Assembly: GCF_030272615.1 (NCBI RefSeq)
Contig: NC_081411.1
Coordinates: forward strand, 184,799,449 to 184,863,448
DNA from: Cryptomeria japonica
Lineage: Eukaryota; Streptophyta; Pinopsida; Cupressales; Cupressaceae
Direction of reading: 5' to 3'
Length of the DNA stretch: 64,000 nucleotides
Of this stretch, positions 24,162 through 35,618 are shown piece after piece. Under the pieces are notes generated by a model, which made no database searches, was not told the DNA's origin, and worked only from the letters and a program-made list of their open reading frames with translations. Both the position numbers and the translations under genes were made by a program. How positions within the stretch are numbered: position 1 is the first letter of the stretch; every line of letters starts with the position of its first letter.

Positions 24162-24660
24162 ACTAGGATTATGAACCTACGCTCATAAGCTCGCTAAAGT
24201 ACACAATAACATTGAAATTAATTTCATCAAGCTATTAAAAATGTAAGAAATAGGTGAATCCCCAGGGGATTTAATCAATCTAATATCAAGATAAAAAAAA
24301 GCAACACATGAAGAAAAAAGAGAAAAAAGAGGATATGACTTTCCTAGTGTAGTAAGGCTATGCTTACTATGAGTCATGTTGGGAAAAAAACATTGACCTA
24401 CAAATTGGTGTATCAAGATTACAAAACAAATCCTTAGTTTGCAAAGTAATCTAAATAAAGATCGATTTCAAAATGGGGACTGCAATGTGCACCAAACATG
24501 TCATGGTGTGTGATTGAAGTGTACAAGCCAATTCTTGTGGTGTGAAAGTGTAGCAAAGAGAAAAGTGTATGCCTCCAATGTTAAAGTGATTGCATACATC
24601 TACCAAGAGCACTTTCTCTTAAGTAGCATACATACATCCAAAAGGCAAGCACACAACAAT
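24162..24660 (-). repeat. Gypsy internal region, truncated at unit A end
   Basis: It corresponds to 35619-36112 in unit B, where the same internal region continues for about 2.2 kb more. Here it is cut at 'acaacaat' and joined to the TGTAGACACC spacer. It is non-coding. Confidence 0.65.
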
Positions 24661-25583
24661 TGTAGACACCTAAAATTAATATTTAATTAATTTAAGCCTA
24701 TCAACATAATTAATTGACTTTAATTGTGTTATCCTTATTCCTTTCAGACTCAATTAAATCTAATTTAATTAATCCTGTCCCTATTGTCCAATAATTCCCC
24801 TATTCTTCTAAAGTCCTCTCAATAATTATTTCCTCTAAACCCACTCAGTTAATTAATTCTAATTAATTAACCTAGTCATGTGATTCCTTCAAATCACTTT
24901 TTCTAATCCCACTCAACCTAATTAATCCTTTTAGAATCTCTCATAATCATGCTTATCATTATTCTCCAATTTTTTAATTCCCACTCATGTCACATCAACA
25001 TTGAGTCTCTCAAAGAAATTCAAATTTCTTTGAATCCCTCAGTGCATCCTTATTTTGGAATTTTTAATTCCTCAAGTTTGAAATTCAAATTTCTCCCCCT
25101 TTTTTCCAAAGGAATTTTATATTCTTGTTTATTTTCTCAAGGCACCCTTGATCCATGCCTTCTATCTAAAATCAATCTCAACTCTTCATAATCAAATCAA
25201 TCTTGGTCCTCCATTGGCCTTCTCCAATCTATAAATTGGACCCTATTATCCTCACAACAGATCCACTTCTCATGCATCCTCATGCTACTCTATGCTCCTC
25301 TCATTCTCTTCTAATTCAAATACTCCTATCCATCACTCAAATCCAATCCAATAATCTATTAGTCTTGTTGAGCAAAGGAGAGCATTCCACATCACAATCA
25401 AGGGGCCAATCCAAACAAGCTCAGGAAGGGTGCATCTTTGGCTTCATCAAAGGTTCAATCCGAGGAAGAAGGCAAAAGGTTTGCAAGGTAAAAAGTATTA
25501 ATCTTCATGTTTTTTATGTGCTTTAGTCTATGCTTCATGTTCTTATGCTTTTAGTGTTTGATTTGTATGCTAACCACCACTAA
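24661..25583 (+). repeat. LTR-like spacer between duplicated units
   Basis: It starts TGTAGACACCTAAAA, resembling the solo LTR start at 6960, and has a TATA-like 'tctataaattgg' near 25227. The sequence between is AT-rich with repeated aattaatt blocks. It stops abruptly at the first base of unit B without a TCTACA-type end. It is probably an LTR, or part of one, trapped at the duplication junction. No coding domain is seen. Confidence 0.5.
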
Positions 25584-26446
25584 TGACAAATCTATGGGTT
25601 GGATGTTTGATTTCCCTCTATTTCCCTCCTTTTTTACGTGTTTTATTTTATCAACTTGGTTTCTCGACTTTGTCATGATCAGGTTTACACTTCATCAAGT
25701 GGGTATTTCTAAAATTACCAACATATTTTCACCCATCTTCTGAGCTTTCTAACCATATAATTTTTAAAAAAATTTGAACATCAATAACATATTTATTGAA
25801 TCTCTTTTACCAGTGTCTTCATAGTTTTCACAGACGTACGTGTACCATTTTTTAATAACTTTTGATATACTTATCCAAATTTAAAAAACTTAATATATTA
25901 TTGTAGTGTACTTGATTCTTTACAATTTAAAAAAAATGTATTTTTTAATTTTTTTAGTGCAAGTTATGCTTTGCGCATGAACAGGTACCTAAATTTCAAG
26001 ATGTGCTCGATTGGAAAAATCATAAAAAAAAATACGCAACAAATTTATTTCAAAAAAATACACAACTTCTAGTGCTCACACTTAACTATCTTTCTGCTAA
26101 AGGATTTGTCAAAATACTAAATCTAACTATGACTTTTTTGATATGCACGTCAAATACTATGTTATGTTTTTATAAAAAAAATCGGGGTCTATTTTTCGTG
26201 CACAAAGGATTTGACCCCCTTAAGCTTATCCAATTTTTTAAAAATTTAGTAGTCTAGAAACTAAATTGAGAGTACTATAATATTTGTTCTTTGATTATCT
26301 TCATATCTTTAGTGGACGACTTTCAAATTTTACCTCAAAGTTTAGGTTCATTTGATTTTTTTTAGAAAGTGTCCATTTATACCCCCTTTTTTACCACGAT
26401 CTTTCTGCACTTACCCAAAACCATAATCTAATGTGGACTTTCATCG

Positions 26447-26795
26447 CATGTCATCCTTGTAAATGCCCTGGTAGAAATGTACACAAAATGTGGAAGCCTA
26501 CAAAAGGTGCTAGAATTGTTTGACAAAATGCATAAAAAAGAAGCAGTCTCATGGAATGCAATGATTTCATGATGTGTGCAAAATTGATTCTTTGGAAATG
26601 CCTTAGAATCTTGCAAACAATTGACAAGTGTGAAGACATCTTCAATTTTAGGACCAGATTCTCTAGAAATGTCTTCTACCATTTCCAATTTCCATTTCCT
26701 CTATGTCATCTTGCAAGGTCAAAGACAATTCGCCTCTCTACACAATTACTTCTTTATAAATGTATCAAAAACAAGTCCCTGCCTCCTCCACACCA
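26447..26795 (+). pseudogene. PPR-gene relic, plus strand (unit B)
   Basis: This is the counterpart of 15009-15355. It reads MYTKCGSLQKVLELFDKMHK then KEAVSWNAMIS, followed by two TGA codons at the same places. Here the motif has the more canonical CG in place of FG. It shares its inactivating stops with unit A. Confidence 0.75.
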
Positions 26796-26899
26796 ATAAT
26801 GATGTAGAAGATCTATCTAATGTCGATATCAAGATACCTTGTCATGTCCTTCATATTAAGATCTATTTTTTATTTATTATAAATAGATTGAAGCAATGA

Positions 26900-29674
26900 T
26901 GGGGTTCACCTAGTTTGCTTAACACTTCACCTAGTTGGTGTTGCTCAATTCCACCAACTCACCAGGCCTAGTTGCTCTCCAAACCTCTAAGTCCTTCTCA
27001 GTCTCTTCTAGGGCTTGACTCTTTACCTTTCTAAGGTGTTTTGTTCAGGTGTTTTGGCTAGGAACCCTACCAATTCATAGTGCTTCCCATGTGCTCAATT
27101 AGGGCTTCTTGGCTTCCAATTGTCAAATTGACCTCCTATCACTGTGAGATGATGCAGAGGTTTGGAGGTGTCTTATTTCATGTTTTTAATGAATATAGGG
27201 TCCATTTTAGGTTTGCAACCATTAAGTTTCTTATCGATTTCAAAATCTTGCTTAGAAAAGGGCTACAAGGAATCAGCCCAATTAGGCCTCCTAAAACCGG
27301 TTTTTTAGTGCTTGAGTGAAAACAGTCCAAAAGAACCCCTAGCAAGTTTGGTTTTCCTTCAATGGTTCACTTTTTTGGGTTTGGATTCTTATTCCACCAT
27401 ATAATATGCTAATCCCAAAATGAGGGTTTTGAAGGGTTTTCAGGCCTTTAGCCAGCAGTGAATGGTCAAGTTAGGGTTTGAGCATCAAATGACCTTGTCA
27501 AGCTTCTCCTTGCATTGAAAACTCTGTCCCAACTCCTTGAACCCCTCCAAAAACTTATTAAGTGATTTGGCATTCACCTCTACACTTGGCACTTCATTTT
27601 CACCTTATTTCCTCTTGTTGGGTTGCTCCTGGACTCGCCTAGAACAAGGTGACAGTCACATTGAAACTCTTCTCCAGCGTTTGCCCCTACATATGTACAT
27701 TGTACAAGTGTTTTCCCTTGATTTCCCAACAAGACGTGATGGCAGCACATGTGGAGTTCATGGGGCAACCATTTTCACATAAAACTATTATATACAAGCC
27801 AAAAATGGTTGTTTGCAAACTAAAGCAAGAAAACACTAATGGACAATATCTACAGAGCTTGAAATGGAAACAACAGTACTATAACACACTAGTGAAACTC
27901 AATCCATTGTTGGATCCATGGATTCAATCCATTTTCAATTACAAAATGAGTAAAATCAAGCCAAAATGCTGCCAACTAGTCTAAAAATGAATAGTTTCAG
28001 ATTGTTGAACTTACATAACACATTCTCCAACCTTGGTAACCATGAAAGAGAGGGTACTTATAGCTTTCCCACTTTTGGAGTCTTCCTATGGCGTTGGACA
28101 ATCCATAACTCCATCGCTAACCAATTCAGGACAAAAGTTGTCATGACAACTTTTTGCAACTTTGCAATTTTGCACTTTTTGGTCTTCTCAACCTATAAGA
28201 CCTATTCTAAGTCATCACAAATGACTTTTCAAACATGTTTAATAATAATTTAACCCTCTCTAATTCCTATACCAAGTTTTGACATATTTGACCATCAAGA
28301 AGGTCAATTACCTACTCAAACCCACTATTTACGCAAAAATGGAAACCTAAGAAGAATGAAATCAACCTAGGCCTACATTGACTCAAAACACTAATTCTTG
28401 GACCCTCCAGGAGTCCTTATTCACTACTAACTTTGCTAGGGTCAATACAAGCCAAAATTAAAAAAACTAGATAGTCTAAGTCTTAGGCACTCCTGCACCA
28501 AGCAACCATTGTAGGAAGATTGGTTTGGGTTTGGCTCATCTTTTGAAACAATGCCATCCAAAAATATACTGAAAATAGATAGTCTAGGCTAGAAGATTCT
28601 GGAATAGATAGTCTTAGCCTAAAAGGACTCTAAGATAGATGGGTGCCAAACAAAAGAAATTCCAATCAATCTTTCAGATAAATTATTATGCTAGAATGAA
28701 GTAGTCAAATGCCACTGTTTTAGAGAGAATTGAATGGATATTTGCAGTTAGAACATTTCAAAAACAATAATAATTTACACAAAACTGTAAGATGGGATGT
28801 GAAAATTTTGTTTTCCATTCCAACACAATCCAATTGAAAAACAAAGAACTTAAAAACTTTATTTCAACTCAATTAAAATGTACATGTATATCATCTTAAG
28901 AGAGAGAAGGCTTCAAAAAATTGTATAAATTGGTAATCAAAATCAACTTGCTTTACAATCATGTTGTAATGCTACAACAGTAATCTTAGAAGGAAATTCA
29001 TATAGCAATTCAAAAAGATAAATTTGGCCTATTTGCAAGCATATGCACTTAAAATTAGGTCCTGCAAAGCAATTTGCTCAAAAAAATTGACCGAACTGAT
29101 ACTAGACAACATTTAATCTGATGAACTGGGAGGTATAAGTGTATCTAAATGCTTTGTCATTGTGAACTTAGGGAATGAACTTTCTTGACACATACGTGCT
29201 ATTTCTAGAATATCTCCTTCTGATGTGTGTCTACCTATTAATAAACAGATTCACCTATCCTTTATTCCTCCCTACTATCTTTTGTTGAAAGTGTTCCTTA
29301 TTTGAAATGGATGGGCTGATTTTTCGAATCAAGGGTCCATATTTCATTGAGGGACGTGAAAGATTGTTGCAACACCCACAACCATCCAATCATTTATCTT
29401 GGAATTTTATATTTTGCTGTTCACGATTTTTTTCTTACCATTTGTTCACCTGTTGACCGTCACTATTTTTCCCTTCTCTTCTAGTATATTTGCCTATGCC
29501 ACATGTGGAATTGATATCTATTGATTGGACCGAAATGTATTGATGATGATGGGTAGTCTTCGTTGTAGCTTGGGTAAAATGCATATGAGATTGGGAGATT
29601 ATTCAAGCAAAAGGAGACCACTTTGAAATCCTAGCCTCCATTTTAAAAGCTAACTTTAACCCCCCCCCAAAACT
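26900..29674. other. Non-coding, unclassified DNA (unit B)
   Basis: This mirrors 15430-18181 of unit A, with small differences. The 57-bp segment around 27240-27300 is present here and missing from unit A. No domain is recognised. Confidence 0.5.
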
Positions 29675-29687
29675 AATAGCTCTTTTT

Positions 29688-29980
29688 TAAATTTTTTTAT
29701 GGAGGTCTAGAGCTACGAGCATGACAGCCTAGCAAGGGCATGAAGCCCATGAGCTACCAGTTCAACAAGGGCCTTCACAAAGTAATTTTTGCCACCCTAT
29801 AGGCTGAACCTCTTCGGCTATAAGCCAAGGACTTAGGGGTATCCATTCCGCCAAATTTGCCCGGGGCACGATCCTAGTCTCATCCCTTATGATGTCAGAG
29901 CCTTGCACTCAGCAAGACTTGATCTTGGTGGGCTCATTTGGAGCCATTCAACTTCACAAAAAGACCAAGGGCCCATTGAC
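29688..29980 (-). mobile_element. Candidate tRNA-derived SINE (unit B)
   Basis: The 293-bp body is flanked by 'aatagctcttttt' at 29675-29687 and 29981-29993. It is collinear with 18195-18487, including the A- and B-box-like motifs on the minus strand. The insertion therefore happened before the 10.5-kb duplication. Confidence 0.55.
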
Positions 29981-30479
29981 AATAGCTCTTTTTTTGGATG
30001 TACCTTAATATTATAAAATATTATTTCAAAAGAATTCTTTCTTAAAGATTTTTTTAAAGAGTATTTTGTGATGTATTGTATTATCTTTTATATCAATTAT
30101 TTTATTATATATATTTAGTTTTTAAAAAAATTATATTATTATAAGATTATAAATTATATATTTAAAAATATTTATTATTTAACTATATATATAATTAATA
30201 TATAAAATATTTATGTTTATCTTATTTAAATTAATGTATAAGAAATCTAATATTTTAACTAATCTAAAATTTAAAGGTCAAATTAGGTAGGAGGCAAGAA
30301 GGGAGGGACCAAAAATTGTTACTTACCCCAAATAATGTAAGCCATTAAAACTTATTTGTCCAAACACTAGCCAAGTGAATTGTTTAAACTATTAAGAAGC
30401 ATTAAGATTAAGAAATCAATTTGATTGTTCTTACATGGCAATTCTTTTAGGTTCATCAATAAACATATGAGAAGCTTCA

Positions 30480-30660
30480 ATCTCTGTATCTCTATCTTCC
30501 TCTTTCCACCTCCTCCTCTCTCTTCCCCCCTCTATATCTCCCTCTTACTATACATAACATAAGCCCATTGATAATGAATCTATATGATTTTTATCCCTCT
30601 TCTCTCTCTCACTCTTCCCCCTTCTTTTTATCCCTCTTTCTGCCTCTCTCCCTATTACAA
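30480..30660 (+). repeat. Polypyrimidine tract, unit B version
   Basis: CT-rich sequence with an internal duplication of a block containing 'cataacataagcccattgat' (about 30554 and 30663). The unit A version is arranged differently. Confidence 0.7.
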
Positions 30661-31309
30661 ACATAACATAAGCCCATTGATAATGAATCTATATGATTTT
30701 TATGATTTAGAGGTTTTTTTTCAATCATATTTGAATCTCTTTACTTCTCCATTGATACCTTTGTTGTACAAACAACATCATTTGCTAAATGATCTATCAA
30801 TTGCCTTTATGTAGGTACTCCATAAAGATATGAAAAATAATATCTATTTTGTTATCTACCTTCCTATTGTTCAACGTACCCATTGCTAAATTTGCAATGT
30901 CCGTTATTTGTTTAAAAAACAAAGGTCCGCGCTGTCAAATCGAGGTTCTTGTTTAAAAAACAAAACTCCGCGCTGTCAAATCGAGAAAAGGTGGAAAAAG
31001 TTCAGAAAACAAATTAAACGAAAATACACATTTGAAGTCCACAAGGAGGAAAAAATTTAAAGAAAACAAATCAAACGGAAAAACCATGTCCTGCACCGAA
31101 GAAGAATTCAGTGAGAAGAGCCATGACTCTTTGCTTTGTAATTCCCGATGCTTCCAAAGGCTCGGAAGACTCCCTCTACGCTCATGGCATTGTTGACTGG
31201 ACTCGCTTTCGGCTTTGATGAGCATGTGCACGGTTAGATTATTATCATTTTTCTCTCTGTTTTGTAGACTAAAACTTTCAAGCTCTTTTGAAAAATTGCG
31301 GTTGTTAAA

Positions 31310-31745
31310 TAAGCATAGTGCATATTTTCAGAATTTCTCCAACATGGTTTGACATGCTTTTTCAACGAATCCATTTTGTTCATAAATCATGGCAGTCGAA
31401 AAGAACACATTTCTTTGAGGCATCCTGTCAAACATTTCACATGCCTTCGCTATGCTTTTACATTTTGGAGTCATGTCTACCAGGGCAGTAGTAAACATAA
31501 CATCTAACATAGATTCCCCTTTTATTATGCTTTGATGAATGTCCACGCATTGTTTTACCTTTCATTATGCTTTGATGAATGTCCATACCCTGTTCCAAAG
31601 CTCCGAATTTGACACAAGCAGGAAGGATGCTTGGAAACGTTGCTGAGTTGGGTTCTACACCTGGTAAATTGAATTTGTTTGAATGCTTTCAAATTCTTTT
31701 CAACAAATTCATTGTCTGCATTTCCTGCAATCATTGCAGTTCAGG
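31310..31745 (-). pseudogene. PPR-gene relic, minus strand (unit B)
   Basis: This is the counterpart of 19780-20210. The longest readable block gives MDIHQSIIKGESML, TTALVDM, AKACEMFDRMPQRN and MIYEQNGFVEKAC. It keeps more of the expected PPR residues than unit A (ALVDM against ALGDI). It has the same internal 41-bp tandem duplication and frame breaks. Confidence 0.8.
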
Positions 31746-33083
31746 AGGACATATATCTTTGAGGCATTTAGTCAAATAGTTCACGAGCCTTGTCTATGCT
31801 TCCCTATTTTTAGACATGTCAAATGCATTTTATTTTCTAAAACCTTTCAACCTATCATCCCCAAGTTTCTGGGTTAGTGACGGCAGGGGATGGAGATGCA
31901 TCTCTGAGATAGGATTTTTTGTTTGAAGACAGTTATTGAATTGTTTTTTTTTATTGAAAAGAATTTCAAACATTCATACAATAATATTGGTAGGTTTTTA
32001 TTATAGATGTTAGAACATCTTTATGAACATGGTAATTGAATATGGATTATGGTGTTCGTTTTATATATCGGTGTGTATTCAGATATGGGGTTTAATATTC
32101 AAGCCTTCAAAACTGCATGTTTTGCTGTCAAATTCTGTCAAACTTATTAATAAAGAAAAATTCTTAAGTAAAAAGATAACTGATTATATTTCAATTGACC
32201 TCAAAAGGGATAAAGATGGATTTGCTCTATGAGTTCTCTTTGAAATATTTTTGTATTATGAAAATGGCATTTTCTATTGAATATGATTTAATTCTTATTC
32301 AGCAGTGCAATGACTATTGTTAGAAATTAGTGTTTAACATATGTTATTGAATAATAAATAATAACATAAATGATTATGTAGAGATAAGCTTCTAGGTAGT
32401 TGTTAGGTGGTTCAAAATGTGTTAAAATGAATGATTGAATTGTTTGTTTGATCTTTTGCTCTTTGTTTCTTTATTTCATTATGACATCAGAGAAGATGTC
32501 CCATGAAACCTCTTTGACCTTCCATTCATTGATCTTTCCTCCAATGTGGTGGATACAACAACCAAACAATGTAGACTATGTGCAACAATTATTGATGTCC
32601 ATCCACTATTCTCGCATTTAGTCGACAAAGGTATAGTGCAAACCATGCAAAAAATCTGTAACATCCATCATCCATTTGCATTTCTATTTCTTTCTATTGT
32701 ATTCATTATTTTCAAAGTTTTCACTTCATTCTGTTCATGTTCATATTCAATATATATATTCGTGATAGGACAAGTGCAGCCACCTAAGAAGGATCTACAC
32801 CATCTATGTCTTTATATACATACTAATATTTTCCATGGAAGATGAGCCCAAGCAGTGGCGTGATAAGAAGAGGCATTTAAGTTATTTCTAGCCATTATCA
32901 TTATCAGTTCCAGCTATAACATTTATATTAGTTTGGACAATTATGCAACTGAGTTTGCAAATACAGAGTGGCATTCATACAAGGTGCTTTGAAATACCTT
33001 CAACATTGGACGCTATCAGCGAAGGGCAATAGAAAATGGATCTGAAAAATGGTGAAGAAGATTCGATGGTAATCCGGTTGCGG

Positions 33084-33533
33084 TGTGATGGATTTTATTC
33101 CCAAATAAAACAGAAATCAATGTTTCGATATCAGTTCTTGGAGTTAAACTCTCAATAAAACACAAAATGTACAATGTACAAACAGTTGGCAATATAAATA
33201 AGACACAAAACACAGAGATGGCTGGAGACAAATTACACTTTTCTAATAATCATAAAATGATATTTACAAAGTACTTCATACTTAGATTTCAATCAAAACA
33301 TGTATAGCAATCTGGAGCTGCAATTGATCACTAACTCCTAAAACTATCTGGAGCTGTGCTGAACTCTTTGTTCTTCTGTTTGTCTGGAGTTACATGCTGA
33401 TTCCTTCTTTCATCTGGAGCCGGCTACTGTTGCACTGCGCTCTCTGTTCTTCATTCACTAAATTCGTTGCTGTTGCAACAATCCTCTCTTAGAACTGTTG
33501 TTCAGAAAATTCTAACTATTTGTTGCAACAACA
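33084..33533 (-). repeat. Possible Copia-type LTR (unit B)
   Basis: Counterpart of 21557-22006, nearly identical in sequence and with the same proposed ends. The reasons for doubt are the same: no primer-binding site and no target-site duplication. Confidence 0.35.
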
Positions 33534-34830
33534 TTCTCCTTTTTGTCTGTTGCTGTCCTTAACAGAAAACTTACCTCTTATTTTCAAAATTTAGATTCAA
33601 GCTTACCTACCTTCGTTAACTTCTCTGCCAAATATGTTGAACAGCGCTGCCTTTGTGAGGTAGTTGCTGACGGGCTCAGGGACAATGAACTTTTTATATG
33701 GTGGTCGAGGTGCAACATATGTGTAAAGAGCAGATTGTTGTTTGTGTTACAATCAGAGTTATTTAAGCAATGATCAAGATCAATAAGGGCTCTTGTGATA
33801 ACAGACTGCATGGAGTGAAACCAATATAGGATAATGGAGATAATCATAATGGTCGATAAGTGAGTCCTGCATGATCTAGGAAAGATTGGTCATCTAAAAA
33901 AAAAGAGATGGTTGGAAATGTTAAGAAAGGCAAAGACAATCTGATAATGGAATAATTTCCAAGTGATGAACAATGATTAAACAACTACTTTATACATTGA
34001 TAAGTAAAAAATGTTGATATAACTTCGGAAGTGACAGACATTCAATGATATTAATATTTGCTGACAAAAAATATAGTCAGCATGATAAGTATTTAAAGTC
34101 ATCGGGATGGAAGAATGAGTTTGGATACAAGGAGATTCGAAATTTTTTATTAAAAAGGGGCAAACTTTCATCAGTAACTTAGACAATACAGGCCCGCCCT
34201 GAGTGCAATTAGGATAAAATTGTTATCTTTATTAGTAAAGGTTAGTTATTTTTCTGGTTAGTTGTAAGCTGGTTTTGGGTAGTGTAAAAGGCGGAAATAG
34301 GATTCATAAGTTTATGCATGTGAATTAAAAATCAAATCTATTTTCAGTAATTGTTTTTGGAAGGTGAATGGAATCAATTGGCTCAATCTAGAATTTGATG
34401 GGAAAGGGGTTGAGCATAAGGTGAATTTAGTACTCCTTGAATTGAGTTGAAAATGATCAATTGAAATGAGGTAAATTGAATGCAAGAATTAGGGTTGATA
34501 ATGCATAATTGACAATGATAAACATACACAGGTAGTTTCAGAATAGATATGTAGACATGAAGCATAGATATGGAAATGGGAAGCTAAGAGGAACCCGTGG
34601 TTCAAATCTGGACTCAGAAATCTGGTTTAGATATGCTAGGTGTTCTTGTCCTAAACTGTCAAACATAGAAATGTGAAATAGTTTCAAAATTAGGATGTTG
34701 TTTTGAGTATCTCCCTGAAAATTCGTCAAAAAGCATCAGACACTAATGCTAGGTGACCTTAACCCAGTGGTTTAACTTCTACAAAATCAAGTTCTATGCA
34801 CCTTTGTTTGCTCTTCTCAAATCGATAATT

Positions 34831-35603
34831 GTTGTCTTTAGATCTTGTCACCTACAAACACAAAAAGGAAAAATGTGGTTGGGTTGATAGGGGTTTGCCT
34901 AGGTCAAACCTTAGGTTTGGAATTAACCCTATAATGAATTAAAATAAAATGGAAAGAATGCCTTGACAAGGTAGAAGCTAGATCTAAAATTGAAATGCTG
35001 AATTGGAATGTTATACCTTTATGAATCTTGCATTGAAGTCTTCATGAAAAGGTTGTTGTTGTCATGTAGGAATGTATGGATTTCTTCTTAAGAACTTGAT
35101 CATGAATGCTATCTTGAATTCTTGAAATCTGAATACTTGACTTCTCCTTCACTACTCTTATGATGCTTAATTACTTGCTCACTTGAAATCAAAAAGTGTA
35201 ATTGAAAACTTGTGGAGGGATAACTGAGAGGTGTTTCAAATGAGGGGGTAAGACTTTCTTTTATACCTCACCCCACAAAATGTGTTTTAAATTACAAAGA
35301 AGGCCAACATGGGAAATATATTCTTGCCCAAATTTTACAACCATTAAAGGGTCCAAAATTGGGCTCATTTACTCTAGACAAGGGCGCTAGGCACCTCTAA
35401 CTAGGAGGTTAAGGGTGTTAGGTGCCCACGACTAGTCCATTAGGGCTAAATCAAAGACCAAAGATTGGAGAAGAAAATGAGGATTGAAGATATGATATTG
35501 ATGTGAGCATAATCGAGCAAAATCAAGGCATGGAAGGAAGAAACTCCAAAGTGAGTCCCAAGTGAGTGTAAAATTATATAAGGATACAATTTACGATGCC
35601 ACA
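34831..35603 (-). repeat. Ty3/Gypsy 3' LTR (unit B)
   Basis: Counterpart of 23375-24146. On the minus strand it starts TGTGGCATCGTAAATTG at 35603, directly after the polypurine tract. In contrast to unit A, the element's internal region continues to the right for about 2.8 kb. Confidence 0.6.
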
Positions 35604-35618
35604 TTTAGTCCCCACTTT
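35604..35618 (-). promoter_or_regulatory. Polypurine tract of Gypsy element (unit B)
   Basis: AAAGTGGGGACTAAA on the minus strand, next to the LTR start, as in unit A. Confidence 0.7.

Larger units (their letters stand above)
14146..24660. repeat. Large tandem duplication, unit A
   Basis: The first copy is a 10.5-kb segment that recurs head-to-tail at 25584-36112. It begins at 'aaatctatgggttgg' and ends at 'gcacacaacaat'. The two copies are collinear from end to end. Copy-specific indels include loss of about 57 bp near 15800 relative to unit B and a 67-bp tandem duplication at 22821-22954. Embedded items are PPR relics, a candidate SINE, a possible Copia LTR and a Gypsy LTR with part of its internal region. 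The right end stops inside that Gypsy internal region. Confidence 0.95.
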
